A stretch of 64,000 nucleotides of DNA from CAWBJP01 sp044867425. Lineage in GTDB: Bacteria > Actinomycetota > Acidimicrobiia > IMCC26256 > BP-133. Position 1 is the stretch's first letter, and each line of letters opens with the position of its first letter. The translations under genes were made by a program, and so were the position numbers. The notes below the pieces were generated by a model that saw only the letters and a list, made by a program, of their open reading frames with translations, was not told the origin of the DNA and did no database searches. Of the stretch, positions 24,998 to 34,653 are shown one piece after another. The stretch lies in NCBI GenBank assembly GCA_044867425.1, contig JBIOUX010000203.1, forward strand, positions 11,691 to 75,690, given 5' to 3'.

Positions 24998-27900
24998 TCA
25001 GGTGTCGTCGACGGGGGCGAAGCCCTGGCGGATGGTGTTCTCGGTGATGACCCGGGGCTCGACGAACTGCAGGAGGTAGTCGGGCCCGCCCGCCTTGGAC
25101 CCCACCCCCGACAGGCCGTAGCCGCCGAAGGGCTGGCGGCCGACCAGCGCACCGGTGATGCCCCGGTTGATGTAGAGGTTGCCCGCCCGGAACTCCTCGG
25201 TGGCGTGGCGGATGTGCGCCGGGGAGCGGGAGAACAACCCCCCGGTCAGGGCGTAGTCCGTGGCGCCGGCCACGGCCAGGGCCTCCTCGAACCCGCCCGC
25301 CCGCATGCACACCAGCAGCGGCCCGAAGATCTCCTCCGTGGCCACCCGGCAGCCGGGCTGGTCCGTCACCACCACCGTCGGGCCCACATACCAGCCGCCG
25401 GCGGGCAGGTCGTCCCGCTGGAGCAGCACCTCGCCCTCCACCCGGGCCGCCTCCTGGTAGCGGCGCACCCGCTTCCAGGCGTCCTCGTCGATGACCGGCC
25501 CCACCACCGTCGACAGCTCCTTGGGATGGCCGAGGGTGACCAGCTCCACCGCTCCCACCAGGCGCTCCACCAGCTCGTCGAAGATCGGTCCCACCCCGAT
25601 GACCCGGGCGGCGGCCGAGCACTTCTGGCCGGCGTAGCCGAAGGCGCTGGCCACGATGGCGGGCACGGCCTGGTCCAGGTCGGCGTCGGTGTCGACCACG
25701 ATGGCGTTCTTGCCCCCCATCTCGGCCACCACCCGCTTGACATGACCCTGCCCGGGCTGGTGCACGGCCGCCCGCTCGATGATCTGGAGGCCCACCGACA
25801 GCGACCCGGTGAAGGTCACGAACGACACCTCGGGACGGGCCACCAGCTCCGCGCCCACCTCCTCCCCCACCCCGGGCAGGAAGGCCAGAACCCCGGGAGG
25901 GACCCCGGCTTCCAGGAGCAGCTGGACCAGGCGGTAGGCGATGCCCGGCGTCTGCTCCGCCGGTTTGAACAGGACGGCGTTGCCGGTGACCAGGGCGGCC
26001 ACCACCATGCCGGTGGGGATGGCGAGGGGGAAGTTCCAGGGGGCGATGACCACGCCGATGCCCCGGGGCTGGTAACGGTAGATGTTCGCCTCGCCCGGCG
26101 CCTGGAGGATGCGCACACCGGCGCCGAGCCGCAGCGCCTCCCGGCCGTAGTACTCGCAGAAGTCGATGGCCTCAGCGACGTCGGCGTCGGCTTCCTTGAT
26201 GGGTTTGCCCGCCTCGAACACGATGAGGGCGGCCAGTTCCGTCCGCCGGTGGCGCATGAGGTCGGCGGCCCGGAACAGCACGCCGGCCCGGCGCTCCCAC
26301 CCCGCCCGCCGCCACGCCGGCCACCCCCGCTGGGCGGCGCTGAGCGCGGCCTCGACATCGGCGCTGGTGGCCCGCCCGCTGGTGCACACCACCGTGTCGT
26401 AGGCCCCCGGATCGACCGAGACGATGGATCCGGCGGTGGGGCGGGGCTTCCCGTCCACCACCACCGGGGCCTCGAAGCCCAGTTCCCCGCCCACCTTGGT
26501 GACGGCGGCGGCCAGCTTGGCCCGGGGTCCGGGCCGGCGCAGCTCGGCGGCCGGTTCGTTGAAGAAGTCGCCCGGGTTGGCGGGGTCGGTCGGGGGGCGG
26601 GGCGGCGGGCCCGGCTCCGGCTCGGGGAGGGCCCGCTCCAGTTCTTCGGGGACACCCCGGACCCCGGGCACGGCAGGCGGCTTGAGGAGCTCGGTGAGCT
26701 CGCGACCCTCGGCAAAGCGGTGGCGCAGGAACGACTCGTTGGAGGTGTTCTCCAGCAGCCGCCGCACCAGGTAGGCCATGCCCGGGACCAGCTCGCCCAC
26801 GGGGGCGTAGACCCGGACCCGCTCCCCCATCCGGCGCAGGGCGGCGTGGACCGGCTCGGCCATCCCGTAGAGGAGCTGCAGCTCGACCGCCCCGCTGGGC
26901 AGGCCGGCGGCCCGGGCGGCGGCCAGCCCGTAGGCCAGGGAGCGCAGGTTGTGGCTGGCGAAGGCGGGACGGACCCGGCCGGCGTGCTCCACCAGGTAAC
27001 GGGCACAGCGCTCGTAGTTGGCGTCCGTCTCCGCCTTGCGCTCGAAGACGGGAATGGGCCAGCCCTCGGCCCTGGCCACCACGGTCTCGTAGTCCCAGTA
27101 GGCGCCCTTGACCAGGCGGAGCTGCAGGGGCGTGGTCAAGTCCCGGCCCGACCAGGCCACCAGGTCGCGCAGGTCGGCGAAGGAGTCCTTACGGTAGGCC
27201 TGCACCACACAGCCCAGCGCCGGGCCGCCGGGGAACTCCGCCCCGATGGCCCGCAGCAGCTCGAAGGTCACATCCTTGACGTCGTCGTGCTCGGTGTCGA
27301 GGTGGATGGTGGCGGGCACCTGCCGGGCCCGCAGGAGGATGGGCCGGAGCCGGGATAGCGCCTCCTCGATCCCCGCCGCCCGGGTGAGGGGAGCCAGGCG
27401 GGGCGCCAGGGCGGTGGCCTTGATCGAGATGTTGACCCGGGGCAGGTCGCCCCAGGGGTCGGACTCCAGCCGGGGCCGGCGGGGCCAGGCGGCGCTGGCC
27501 GTGGCCAGCGTCTCGAGCACGGTGGCCACGCGGTCGGCGTAGCGGTCGGCCTCCGCCGCGGTCATGGTCTTCTCCCCCAGCAGGTCCACGGTGGACGCCT
27601 CCCCCGCCTCCCACAGGGTGCGCAGCCGGGGCAGGGCCTGGCTGGCGGTCTCCCCGGCGATGAACTGGCGGGCCAGGCGGGTGATGTTGCGCCGGGCGGT
27701 GGCGGCCGACACCCCGGCTCCGAACGGCACCCAACCGGCCAGGCCCAGCCCCAGCTGGAGGGGGGCCGGGGTGTCGCCACCGCCGAGGTAGTCCTCCAAG
27801 TGGCGCATGACGTCCTCGTCGTCCCGGCAGGCGGGGAACACGTCGACGAAGCGGAACAGCTGGGTCTTGAAGCCGGGGTGGGCCATGGCCCATTCGAGGA

Positions 27901-28009
27901 GCTGCTCGCTCCACCACGACCCGCGGAAGATGCGCGACTTCTCCGAGGCGCCCGCCTCGGCGATGCGGCGGGCCAGCGCCTGGACCTCGGTTTCGGAGGG
28001 GGCACCCAT
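24998..28009 (-). CDS. putA: Bifunctional proline dehydrogenase / L-glutamate-gamma-semialdehyde dehydrogenase (PutA-like)
   Basis: The 1003-aa product oxidises proline to glutamate in two steps. The FAD-linked proline dehydrogenase barrel spans about residues 60-440 (VNISIKATAL, HLDTEHDDVKDVT, LVKGAYWDYE, ASHNLRSLA, QLLYGMAE). The NAD-linked aldehyde dehydrogenase spans about 520-1000 (APWNFPLAIPTGM, FTGSLSVGL, VAEMGGKNAIVVD with the catalytic Glu, GYAGQKCSAAARVIG with the catalytic Cys). There is no N-terminal ribbon-helix-helix domain, so it is not a self-repressing PutA. It ends at a strong terminator. The phosphoribulokinase-like gene lies 29 nt from its start in the same direction, so they may be cotranscribed. 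Confidence 0.9.
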   Translation of the reverse strand: MGAPSETEVQALARRIAEAGASEKSRIFRGSWWSEQLLEWAMAHPGFKTQLFRFVDVFPACRDDEDVMRHLEDYLGGGDTPAPLQLGLGLAGWVPFGAGVSAATARRNITRLARQFIAGETASQALPRLRTLWEAGEASTVDLLGEKTMTAAEADRYADRVATVLETLATASAAWPRRPRLESDPWGDLPRVNISIKATALAPRLAPLTRAAGIEEALSRLRPILLRARQVPATIHLDTEHDDVKDVTFELLRAIGAEFPGGPALGCVVQAYRKDSFADLRDLVAWSGRDLTTPLQLRLVKGAYWDYETVVARAEGWPIPVFERKAETDANYERCARYLVEHAGRVRPAFASHNLRSLAYGLAAARAAGLPSGAVELQLLYGMAEPVHAALRRMGERVRVYAPVGELVPGMAYLVRRLLENTSNESFLRHRFAEGRELTELLKPPAVPGVRGVPEELERALPEPEPGPPPRPPTDPANPGDFFNEPAAELRRPGPRAKLAAAVTKVGGELGFEAPVVVDGKPRPTAGSIVSVDPGAYDTVVCTSGRATSADVEAALSAAQRGWPAWRRAGWERRAGVLFRAADLMRHRRTELAALIVFEAGKPIKEADADVAEAIDFCEYYGREALRLGAGVRILQAPGEANIYRYQPRGIGVVIAPWNFPLAIPTGMVVAALVTGNAVLFKPAEQTPGIAYRLVQLLLEAGVPPGVLAFLPGVGEEVGAELVARPEVSFVTFTGSLSVGLQIIERAAVHQPGQGHVKRVVAEMGGKNAIVVDTDADLDQAVPAIVASAFGYAGQKCSAAARVIGVGPIFDELVERLVGAVELVTLGHPKELSTVVGPVIDEDAWKRVRRYQEAARVEGEVLLQRDDLPAGGWYVGPTVVVTDQPGCRVATEEIFGPLLVCMRAGGFEEALAVAGATDYALTGGLFSRSPAHIRHATEEFRAGNLYINRGITGALVGRQPFGGYGLSGVGSKAGGPDYLLQFVEPRVITENTIRQGFAPVDDT

Positions 28010-28038
28010 CCCCCTCGAGGATAGGGCGGGGGCAGCCT

Positions 28039-29034
28039 TCAGCCGGTGAGCCCAGCGGCGGCGGAGGCGGTGCCGTGGACGGGCTGTGGCCCCCGGGCCG
28101 AGAAGAGGTGGAAGAGCAACAGGAGCTGGATGATGGCCAGCGGGTCGCTGCGGGTCTCACCGTTGACCCGGCCCAGGCCTTCCGGCAGGGGGTCGTCGGT
28201 CGGCAATGCCCGCCAGATGGCTTCCTCCACCCGGCTCCTGAGGGGGCGGGGGGCGTAGGCGTGGAGGTGGAGAGCGTCGACCGGCTTGCCGTCCTCGTCG
28301 CGCATGAGCTTGAGGTGCATGGCCGAGCGCGTGTCGTCGGACAGCACCCCCGACAGATCCGGATGGCCGATGGTGGGACGCAGCAGGACGTAGGCCGAGA
28401 GCGGGTCCGCCGTCGTCTCCCCCCGCTCCTCGATGGGGGCGAAGCGCACCACGATGTCGGCGTTGGCCCGCTGGGGACGGATGAAGGCCGCCGACTCCGG
28501 CTCCCGCCGGGCCAGCTCCTCGATCACCTGCTGCTCGGCGTAGCCCCGCTTGGTCGTGTCCCGGAAGACCTTCCAGTCCCGGCGGATGGCCTCGGGAGGA
28601 TCGAGATACACGGTCACGTCAAAGCACGCCCGGGCCAGCCGGCTGTGCAGCGGCAGCAGACCCTCCGCGATCACGAACTCCCGCGGTTCCACCAGGACTG
28701 GACGGTCCAGCGTTCCTTGCTTGTGGTTGTAGACGGGTTTGAGGATGGACTGGCCGAGGGCCAGGAGCTGGAGGTGCTGCTCCATCACCTCGACGTAGTT
28801 GCAGGAGGGATGCAGGGGAGTGAACGGCAACTGCTTGCGTTCGACACGGTCGTATCGGTGGTAGTCGTCCACGCAGATGGCCGTGATCCGGTCCGGCCCC
28901 AGGGCGTCGACCAGGCCCTTGGTGAGCGTGGTCTTCCCCGCCGCCGAGTCACCGGCGATCCCCAGCATGATCGGGCGGGCGCCGTTTTCCGGCCGGCGCC
29001 AGGCCCGCTCGATGGCTATCTGCTTGTCAGGCAC
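28039..29034 (-). CDS. Phosphoribulokinase / uridine kinase family protein, probable PRK
   Basis: About 331 aa from the GTG chosen; ATG at 28968 is the alternative, and the longer frame upstream lies in the divergent promoter region. The P-loop is GIAGDSAAGKTT, followed by CVDDYHRYDRVERK and the segments TPLHPSCNYVEVMEQHL, KPVYNHKQGTLD and FVIAEGLLPLH, matching the plant/cyanobacterial phosphoribulokinase order more than uridine kinase. PRK phosphorylates ribulose-5-phosphate in the Calvin cycle. No RuBisCO gene is in the window, so autotrophy is only a possibility; many actinobacteria carry PRK-like kinases of unclear role. Confidence 0.7.
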   Translation of the reverse strand: MPDKQIAIERAWRRPENGARPIMLGIAGDSAAGKTTLTKGLVDALGPDRITAICVDDYHRYDRVERKQLPFTPLHPSCNYVEVMEQHLQLLALGQSILKPVYNHKQGTLDRPVLVEPREFVIAEGLLPLHSRLARACFDVTVYLDPPEAIRRDWKVFRDTTKRGYAEQQVIEELARREPESAAFIRPQRANADIVVRFAPIEERGETTADPLSAYVLLRPTIGHPDLSGVLSDDTRSAMHLKLMRDEDGKPVDALHLHAYAPRPLRSRVEEAIWRALPTDDPLPEGLGRVNGETRSDPLAIIQLLLLFHLFSARGPQPVHGTASAAAGLTG

Positions 29035-29194
29035 CCCGAAAAGGCTAGAGACGAGGCCCGCGGGCAACATCCCCCGTCGGGGGGTATGGCCGGGGGACGC
29101 CGGGGTTCCCGCCTTTCCGCGCGGTAACTTGCATCGGTACGATGGGCTTGATGCTCGGTGCAAACGCCCCAAACCGAGCTGGGGGCAGGCAGTC

Positions 29195-30706
29195 TTGACG
29201 ACACCCATCACCTGGCGGCGGCGCCGCCTCACGGTTCTCGGCCTGTTCGGGGTGCTGGCCGGGGGCCTGCTGCCCGCCGGAGCGGGGGCCGGGGAGGACT
29301 TCGTGGCCGGTAGCGGCCGGGCCCGGGCCAGCATCTTCGAGATCGTCCCCCGCACCGGCGGTCTCACCCTCCCGGTGAGCTTCGGGCGGGCGACGGCCAG
29401 TTACCAGGGGACGGGCGCCGAGGCCTCCTCCACCGCCATGCGGGCGCCCGAGGGTTCCCCTCCCCCCGCCCCGGCGGCGGAATGCGGAGGTCGCAACCCG
29501 GGCAGCGGGGGCGGGGGTGGAGGCGGCGGCGGCGCTCCCAGGCCGCCCAGCCCGACCCAGAACCCGTTCACCTCCACGATCAGGGTCAGCTCGGAGGACA
29601 AGGACAGCGAAGCCGGCCGGCACTCGTCGTCGTTCGCCTCGCCGGCGGGCAGCCCCATCCAGGGCGCCGGGTCGGAACAGGCCGTGTCCGCCACCGACGA
29701 CCCGTCGTCGCAGGCCACCACGATCGAAGGCCGCTTCGGGCTGGTCGACCTGATCGGCTACACCCAGGCCCGGGCCGAGGCCCGCGCCGGCGTGGTGGAG
29801 GACAAGGCCCGGGTGGCCTCCGCCGTCGTCGTCCTCGATCGCCTCGACCTCCTCGACGGGCTGGTCGTCCTGGAACGGCTGCGGTGGGAAGCGACCCAGC
29901 GCAGCGGCGACGGGCCGCAAGCCGAGGGTCTCTTCTCGGTGGGGCGGATCACCGTCGGCGGGGCGCCGCTGCCCGCCGTCCCCACCGGCGGCGGGGGACC
30001 CGATCCACTCGAAGCCGCCAACACCGCCCTCGCCCCCACCGGGGTCGCCCTCTTGTCGCCCAAGGTGGAAAAGGACGCCGGCGTCGTCCGGGTCAGCCCC
30101 ATGACCGTACGGCTGTCCGACTCGCCGCTGGGACGCTCGGCCGTCGGCCCCGTCCTGGGCGCCCTCCAGCCCGTGCGGGACCCGCTGGTCGAGCAGCTCC
30201 TCTCCTTCTCGTGCGATTTCGGCACCGCCGTCACCGTGGCCGACGTCGTCACCTCCATCGCCTCGGGGTCGGGCGGCGTGAGCTTCGACGTGGGGGGCGT
30301 GTCGGCCACCACCGAGGGCACCCGGTACGACAACCCCTTCGACGGCCCGCTGGGGGACCCGTTCGGGGCGGCGGAGCCGGCGCTGCCGGCGCCCGGCGAC
30401 GACTTCGCCTTCGAGACCCCCGCCGGTGAGCACCTGGCTGCTCCCCTTCCGGCCGGCAACCCTCTCGCCCTGCCCGCCTCCGGCTTCAGCCCCGCTCCCC
30501 TCCCGGCGGTGGGTCCCGGGCCGGCGGAACCGGCGCCGCCATCCGTAGCCGTCGTGCAGCCGGCGGTCGGGCCGTCGTCCCGGCGCCTGGCCGGCAGCCG
30601 GGGTGGTGCGGCCCTGGCCGTAGGGGCCGTCGGCCTGCTCGCCGTCCTCGTCCTGGCCGCGGCCGACGCCCTCCACCTGCGCCGCTCGGCCCGGAGCATC
30701 CCGTGA
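29195..30706 (+). CDS. Secreted Gly/Pro-rich protein with C-terminal membrane anchor
   Basis: About 503 aa from a TTG start, with a purine-rich GGGGGCAGG upstream. A signal peptide (RRRLTVLGLFGVLAGGLLPAGAGAGED) leads to a region interrupted by a poly-Gly run (about residues 105-115), then a domain of about 300 residues without recognised motifs. A Pro-rich stretch, one membrane helix (LAVGAVGLLAVLVLAAADAL) and a short basic tail end it. The gene is divergent from the PRK-like gene and just upstream of the fused ABC transporter. No family is recognised; it is probably a cell-surface protein. Confidence 0.7.
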   Translation: MTTPITWRRRRLTVLGLFGVLAGGLLPAGAGAGEDFVAGSGRARASIFEIVPRTGGLTLPVSFGRATASYQGTGAEASSTAMRAPEGSPPPAPAAECGGRNPGSGGGGGGGGGAPRPPSPTQNPFTSTIRVSSEDKDSEAGRHSSSFASPAGSPIQGAGSEQAVSATDDPSSQATTIEGRFGLVDLIGYTQARAEARAGVVEDKARVASAVVVLDRLDLLDGLVVLERLRWEATQRSGDGPQAEGLFSVGRITVGGAPLPAVPTGGGGPDPLEAANTALAPTGVALLSPKVEKDAGVVRVSPMTVRLSDSPLGRSAVGPVLGALQPVRDPLVEQLLSFSCDFGTAVTVADVVTSIASGSGGVSFDVGGVSATTEGTRYDNPFDGPLGDPFGAAEPALPAPGDDFAFETPAGEHLAAPLPAGNPLALPASGFSPAPLPAVGPGPAEPAPPSVAVVQPAVGPSSRRLAGSRGGAALAVGAVGLLAVLVLAAADALHLRRSARSIP

Positions 30707-30716
30707 GCCGCACCAC

Positions 30717-30749
30717 GGGCATTTTGCACATCCCATGTGCACTTTGCCC
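30717..30749. promoter_or_regulatory. Inverted repeat between secreted protein and transporter operon
   Basis: GGGCA...TGCACAT-CCC-ATGTGCA...TGCCC forms a 7-bp inner and 5-bp outer stem, starting about 12 nt after one stop and ending about 22 nt before the next start. It could be a terminator or an operator of the transporter operon. Confidence 0.5.
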
Positions 30750-30770
30750 GGATGGCGTCCCGAGCGCACG

Positions 30771-32513
30771 ATGACCGGCCCTTCGCCGACCTCTCGCCTG
30801 TTGCGGGGCTACGGGCCGCTTCTGGCCTTCGCCGTCCTCTTCTGCCTCATGGCCGCCTTCGTCCCCACCGTCGGCACGGAGGTGCGCACCGTCCCGGTAG
30901 CGGGACAGGTCGAGCAACCGGGCGCCGCCGGGAACGCCGGTGGGCTTCCGGCGGGTTCGGGCGCCGGTGCCGGCTCATCGTTCCCCGCCGGCAGCGCCAC
31001 TGGTGCCTCCCCGGCCGGCGGATCGCCGGCGTCGGAAGCGGCCCGCGGCGCCGCCACCGGCCCGGCCGCTCCCCGCTCCGGCCCGGCCACCGCGGCCGGC
31101 GGGCGCCCCGGCGGCGCCGCCGCCCCGGCCGGTGCCGGTCCCGGGGTCCGGCCCTGCGCCACCCGCGCCGCCCAGGTCCCCAACGACCCTTACTCGCCGC
31201 CCTGCCTCACCTTCTCGGGGGACAACGGCGGCGCCACCGCCCGGGGGGTGAGCGCCACCGACATTCTCGTCTCGGCCCGCATCGGCGGACTCCCCGACTT
31301 CTCCCAGGCCCCCTCCGACAAGGGCCCGGCGGCCACCTTCCGGATCGACTCGGAGGAGGTCAAACGGACCATGGCCGGCCTGGCCGACTACTTCAATTCC
31401 CGCTTCCAGCTCTACGGGCGCAAGTTGAAGCTCGCCTTCTTTGACGGCAAGGGTTCCTACACCACCGAGATCCAGGGCGGGGGCCAGGAGGAGGTGGAGG
31501 CCGACGCCATCACCGTGGCCGACGAGATCAAGGCCTTCGCCGAGCTCAACGCCTTCACCGCCCCCTTCGGCGACGCCCTGGCCCGTCGGGCCGTGGTCAA
31601 TTTCGGCGTCCCCTACATGTCCCAGGAGTGGATGGCGGAACGCCGCCCCTACGTGTGGAGCCCGTTCACCGACTGCACCTTCATCCAGCAGTCGGTCACC
31701 GACTACCGGCTGAAGCGGCTCACAGGCCGGCCGGCGGCGCACGCCGGGGGCGCCTTGCAAGGCAAGCCCCGAACCTTCGCCGTCATCGCCCCCGAGAACC
31801 CCTGGTACCAGCAGTGCGTGGAGGCCGGCGAGCGGGTGGCCCGGGCGGCGGGCAACCCCACCCAGGCCAACATCAAGTACAAGCTGGACTTCGGGACGCT
31901 CTCCAACCAGGCCGCCAGTGTCATCGCCAAGCTGCGCTCGGAGGGCATCACCTCGGTCATCTGCGGCTGCGACCCGGCCTTCCCCGTCTTCCTCACCGCC
32001 AAGGCCGAGGAGCAGGGCTACCAGCCGGAGTGGATCATCACCGGGGCGGCGCTGGTCGACGTCGACGTCCTCGGCCAGCTCTACCAGCAGGACCAGTGGT
32101 CCCGGGCCTTCGGCGTGAGCTTCCTCGGGCCGATGCAGCCGCTGCGGGGGACGCTCGGCTACGCCGCCTTCAAGGTCATGCGGCCCAGCGAAGAGCCGTC
32201 ACCCCTGGTCGACATCCTCTACTACCAGATGTACCTGCTGGCCCTCGGCGTGCACATGGCCGGCCCCGGCCTGACGCCCGACAGCTTCGAGGCCGGGATG
32301 CTCGCCTACCCCGGGGGCAGCGGGCTGGCGGGGACGTGGGACTTCACCCCCGGCCGCTACACCCCCACCGTCGACGCCCGGGAGATCTACTGGGACCGCA
32401 ACCGGACGTCGCCCCAGAACGGCGAGAAGGGCGCCTACGTGGAGTCCTCGCCCGGCAAGCGCTACCGGCCGGGCCAGTGGCCGGGGGGCGACCCGGCCGT
32501 CTTCGCCCCGTGA
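30771..32513 (+). CDS. Type I periplasmic-binding protein of a branched-chain-type ABC transporter
   Basis: About 580 aa from the ATG at MTGPSPTSRLL. An N-terminal membrane helix (LLAFAVLFCLMAAFVP) takes the place of a lipobox and is followed by a 100-residue Ala/Gly/Pro linker. The binding domain follows (VSATDILVSARIGG ... RTFAVIAPENPWYQQCVEAG ... SVICGCDPAFPVFLTAKAEE). The receptor is therefore probably tethered by an uncleaved helix on a long flexible linker. The fused permease gene follows after 7 nt. Confidence 0.8.
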   Translation: MTGPSPTSRLLRGYGPLLAFAVLFCLMAAFVPTVGTEVRTVPVAGQVEQPGAAGNAGGLPAGSGAGAGSSFPAGSATGASPAGGSPASEAARGAATGPAAPRSGPATAAGGRPGGAAAPAGAGPGVRPCATRAAQVPNDPYSPPCLTFSGDNGGATARGVSATDILVSARIGGLPDFSQAPSDKGPAATFRIDSEEVKRTMAGLADYFNSRFQLYGRKLKLAFFDGKGSYTTEIQGGGQEEVEADAITVADEIKAFAELNAFTAPFGDALARRAVVNFGVPYMSQEWMAERRPYVWSPFTDCTFIQQSVTDYRLKRLTGRPAAHAGGALQGKPRTFAVIAPENPWYQQCVEAGERVARAAGNPTQANIKYKLDFGTLSNQAASVIAKLRSEGITSVICGCDPAFPVFLTAKAEEQGYQPEWIITGAALVDVDVLGQLYQQDQWSRAFGVSFLGPMQPLRGTLGYAAFKVMRPSEEPSPLVDILYYQMYLLALGVHMAGPGLTPDSFEAGMLAYPGGSGLAGTWDFTPGRYTPTVDAREIYWDRNRTSPQNGEKGAYVESSPGKRYRPGQWPGGDPAVFAP

Positions 32514-32520
32514 CCTGGCG

Positions 32521-34653
32521 GTGAGGCGATTCTGGCCGGACGACCGTCTGGCCCGGTGGGGTCTCGGGGCCCGGGGTGTCCCCGTAGCGACAGTGGCCGC
32601 CGGTGTCATCGTCGCCTGGTGGATGGCCGGCCTGGTCCTGCCCAAGGGGGCGCCGCTGGGCGTGGTGCTCACCGGGCTCGTGCTGGGGGACGCCACCGGC
32701 CTGCTGGCCATCGGCCTCGTCCTCATCTACCGCACCAACCGGATCGTGAACTTCGCCTACGGCTCCATCGGCGGCGTCGCCGGCCTGGTAGCGGTGAACC
32801 TGTTCCTCCAGAAGGACTGGAACTACTTCGCCGCCATGGCGGCCGGCGTGGCCTGCGGCATGGCCGTCGGCGGGCTGGTCGAGTTCGCCGTCATCCGCCG
32901 CTTCGCCCGCTCGTCCCGCCTCCTGCTGACCGTGGCCACCATCGGCCTGGCCCAGGTGCTGTCCGGGGTGGAGCTGTTCCTGCCCACCTGGTTCGGGGGA
33001 CGGGCGGCGCCCCTGGGCGGGTTCGTGACCCCCATCGACAACGACATCAGCCTGACCGTCGAGCCGGTGAAGCTCACCGGCAGCCACGTGCTGATCATGA
33101 TCTCCGTCCCCCTGGTCATCGCCGTTCTGGCCTGGTTCCTCAACCGGACCGATGCCGGCGTGGCCATGCGGGCCGCAGCCGAGAACCGCGACCGGGCCCG
33201 CCTGCTGGGCATCCCCGTGGCGCGCCTGTCCACCCTGGTGTGGGTGGTGGCCGGCGGGCTGTCCGCCCTCACCTTCATCCTCAAGGCTCCCTTCGCCGGC
33301 TCGACGCCGGGCGGCCTGGCCGGCCCCACCCTGCTGCTGCCCGCCCTGGCCGCCGCCGTGCTGGCCCGGATGGAGTCCCTGCCGGTGGCCTTCCTGGCCG
33401 GCGCCGGCCTCGGAGTCGTCGAGCAGCTGGTGCTGTGGAACGGCAACGTCCCCTCCGCCGCCGACCTGGTCTTCCTCGTCGTCATCCTCCTCGGCCTCCT
33501 GGTGCGGCGGGACCGGGTGGGGCGGGGCACCGAGGAGCAGGCGGCGTGGACGGAGGTGGCCGTGGCCCGCCCCGTCCCCACCGAGCTGCGGGGGCTGCCC
33601 GAGGTGCGCTTCCTCCGCGCCGGGCTGGTGGCGCTGGGGGTGGCCGCCGCCCTCCTGGCCCCGTTCGTCTACGGGCCCAGCACCACCACGCTGCTCGCCC
33701 TCGGCCTGGTGTGGGGCATGGTGGGCATCTCTCTGGTCGTCCTCACCGGCTGGGGCGGCCACATCAGCCTGGGCCAGTTCGCCATCGTGGGGGTGGGGGC
33801 GGTGGCGGCCGGCAACCTGGTGTCCCGCGGGGACGTCGACTACTTCGTGGCCATCCTGGCCGGCGGGGTGGTGGGCGGCGTGATCGCCCTCCTGGTCGGC
33901 CTGCCGGCGCTGCGGATCCGGGGCCTGTTCCTGGCCGTGACCACCCTGGCCTTCGCCATCGCCCTTGACAGCTACTTCCTCAACCCCACCTACTTCGACG
34001 CCTGGATCCCCCAGAACCTCGACCGCGGCGTCCTGTGGCAGCGCTTCCCGCTGGAGAACGCCCGCACCATGTACTTCCTGTGCCTCGCCTTCCTCGGCCT
34101 GTTCGTGCTGGCCGCCCGGGGGGTGCGCCGCTCCCGGCCGGGCCGGGTGCTGCTGGCGGCCCGGGACAACCGCCGGGCGGCCGAGGCCGCCTCGGTGCCC
34201 ACCACCGCCGTCATCCTCTCCGGCTTCGTCTTCTCCGGCATGCTGGCCGGCATCGCCGGCGCCCTCCACGTGGTGGTGCTCCACGGCGCCCGGGTGGGCA
34301 GCTACCAGCCCGTGCAGAGCCTGGAGATCTTCTCCATGGCCGTGATCGGCGGGCTGTCGTCGGTGGGTGGTGTGCTCCTCGGGGTGTTCACCCTGCGGGG
34401 TCTGGAGCAGGCGGTGAGCCCCGCCTACCGCCTGCTGGTGACGGGCGGCGGGCTGCTGGCCGTGCTCATGGTGCTGCCCGGCGGGCTGGGCCAGGCCGCC
34501 GGCCGGCTGCGGGACGCCTACCTGCGGGCCGTGGCCCGGCGCCGGGGGATCCTGGTGCCCTCGCTGGTGGCCGACCGCCGGCCCGAGCCGGGCTCGGAGG
34601 AGGACCATCCCGAAGACGAGGTCGACCTCCTGGCCGGGGCGCTGCGCCGGTGA
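32521..34653 (+). CDS. LivH-LivM fused ABC permease
   Basis: The 710-aa product starts at GTG. The first half matches LivH (LLAIGLVLIYRTNRIVNFAYGS..., coupling loop AMRAAAENRDRARLLGI). The second half matches LivM (GWGGHISLGQFAIVGVGAVA, coupling loop RVLLAARDNRRAAEAASV). A charged linker (about residues 330-360) joins them. One polypeptide would thus supply both membrane subunits. The stop overlaps the next start (GTGA), so it is coupled to the fused ATPase. Confidence 0.9.
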   Translation: MRRFWPDDRLARWGLGARGVPVATVAAGVIVAWWMAGLVLPKGAPLGVVLTGLVLGDATGLLAIGLVLIYRTNRIVNFAYGSIGGVAGLVAVNLFLQKDWNYFAAMAAGVACGMAVGGLVEFAVIRRFARSSRLLLTVATIGLAQVLSGVELFLPTWFGGRAAPLGGFVTPIDNDISLTVEPVKLTGSHVLIMISVPLVIAVLAWFLNRTDAGVAMRAAAENRDRARLLGIPVARLSTLVWVVAGGLSALTFILKAPFAGSTPGGLAGPTLLLPALAAAVLARMESLPVAFLAGAGLGVVEQLVLWNGNVPSAADLVFLVVILLGLLVRRDRVGRGTEEQAAWTEVAVARPVPTELRGLPEVRFLRAGLVALGVAAALLAPFVYGPSTTTLLALGLVWGMVGISLVVLTGWGGHISLGQFAIVGVGAVAAGNLVSRGDVDYFVAILAGGVVGGVIALLVGLPALRIRGLFLAVTTLAFAIALDSYFLNPTYFDAWIPQNLDRGVLWQRFPLENARTMYFLCLAFLGLFVLAARGVRRSRPGRVLLAARDNRRAAEAASVPTTAVILSGFVFSGMLAGIAGALHVVVLHGARVGSYQPVQSLEIFSMAVIGGLSSVGGVLLGVFTLRGLEQAVSPAYRLLVTGGGLLAVLMVLPGGLGQAAGRLRDAYLRAVARRRGILVPSLVADRRPEPGSEEDHPEDEVDLLAGALRR

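Noticed and set aside
24887..27358. An 823-codon plus-strand frame opposite the proline catabolic gene
   Set aside because: Antisense shadow of a gene with all catalytic motifs in place; no domain of its own.
32344..34608. A 754-codon minus-strand frame opposite the fused LivHM permease
   Set aside because: Antisense to a clear membrane protein; His/Gln/Gly-rich low-complexity sequence only.
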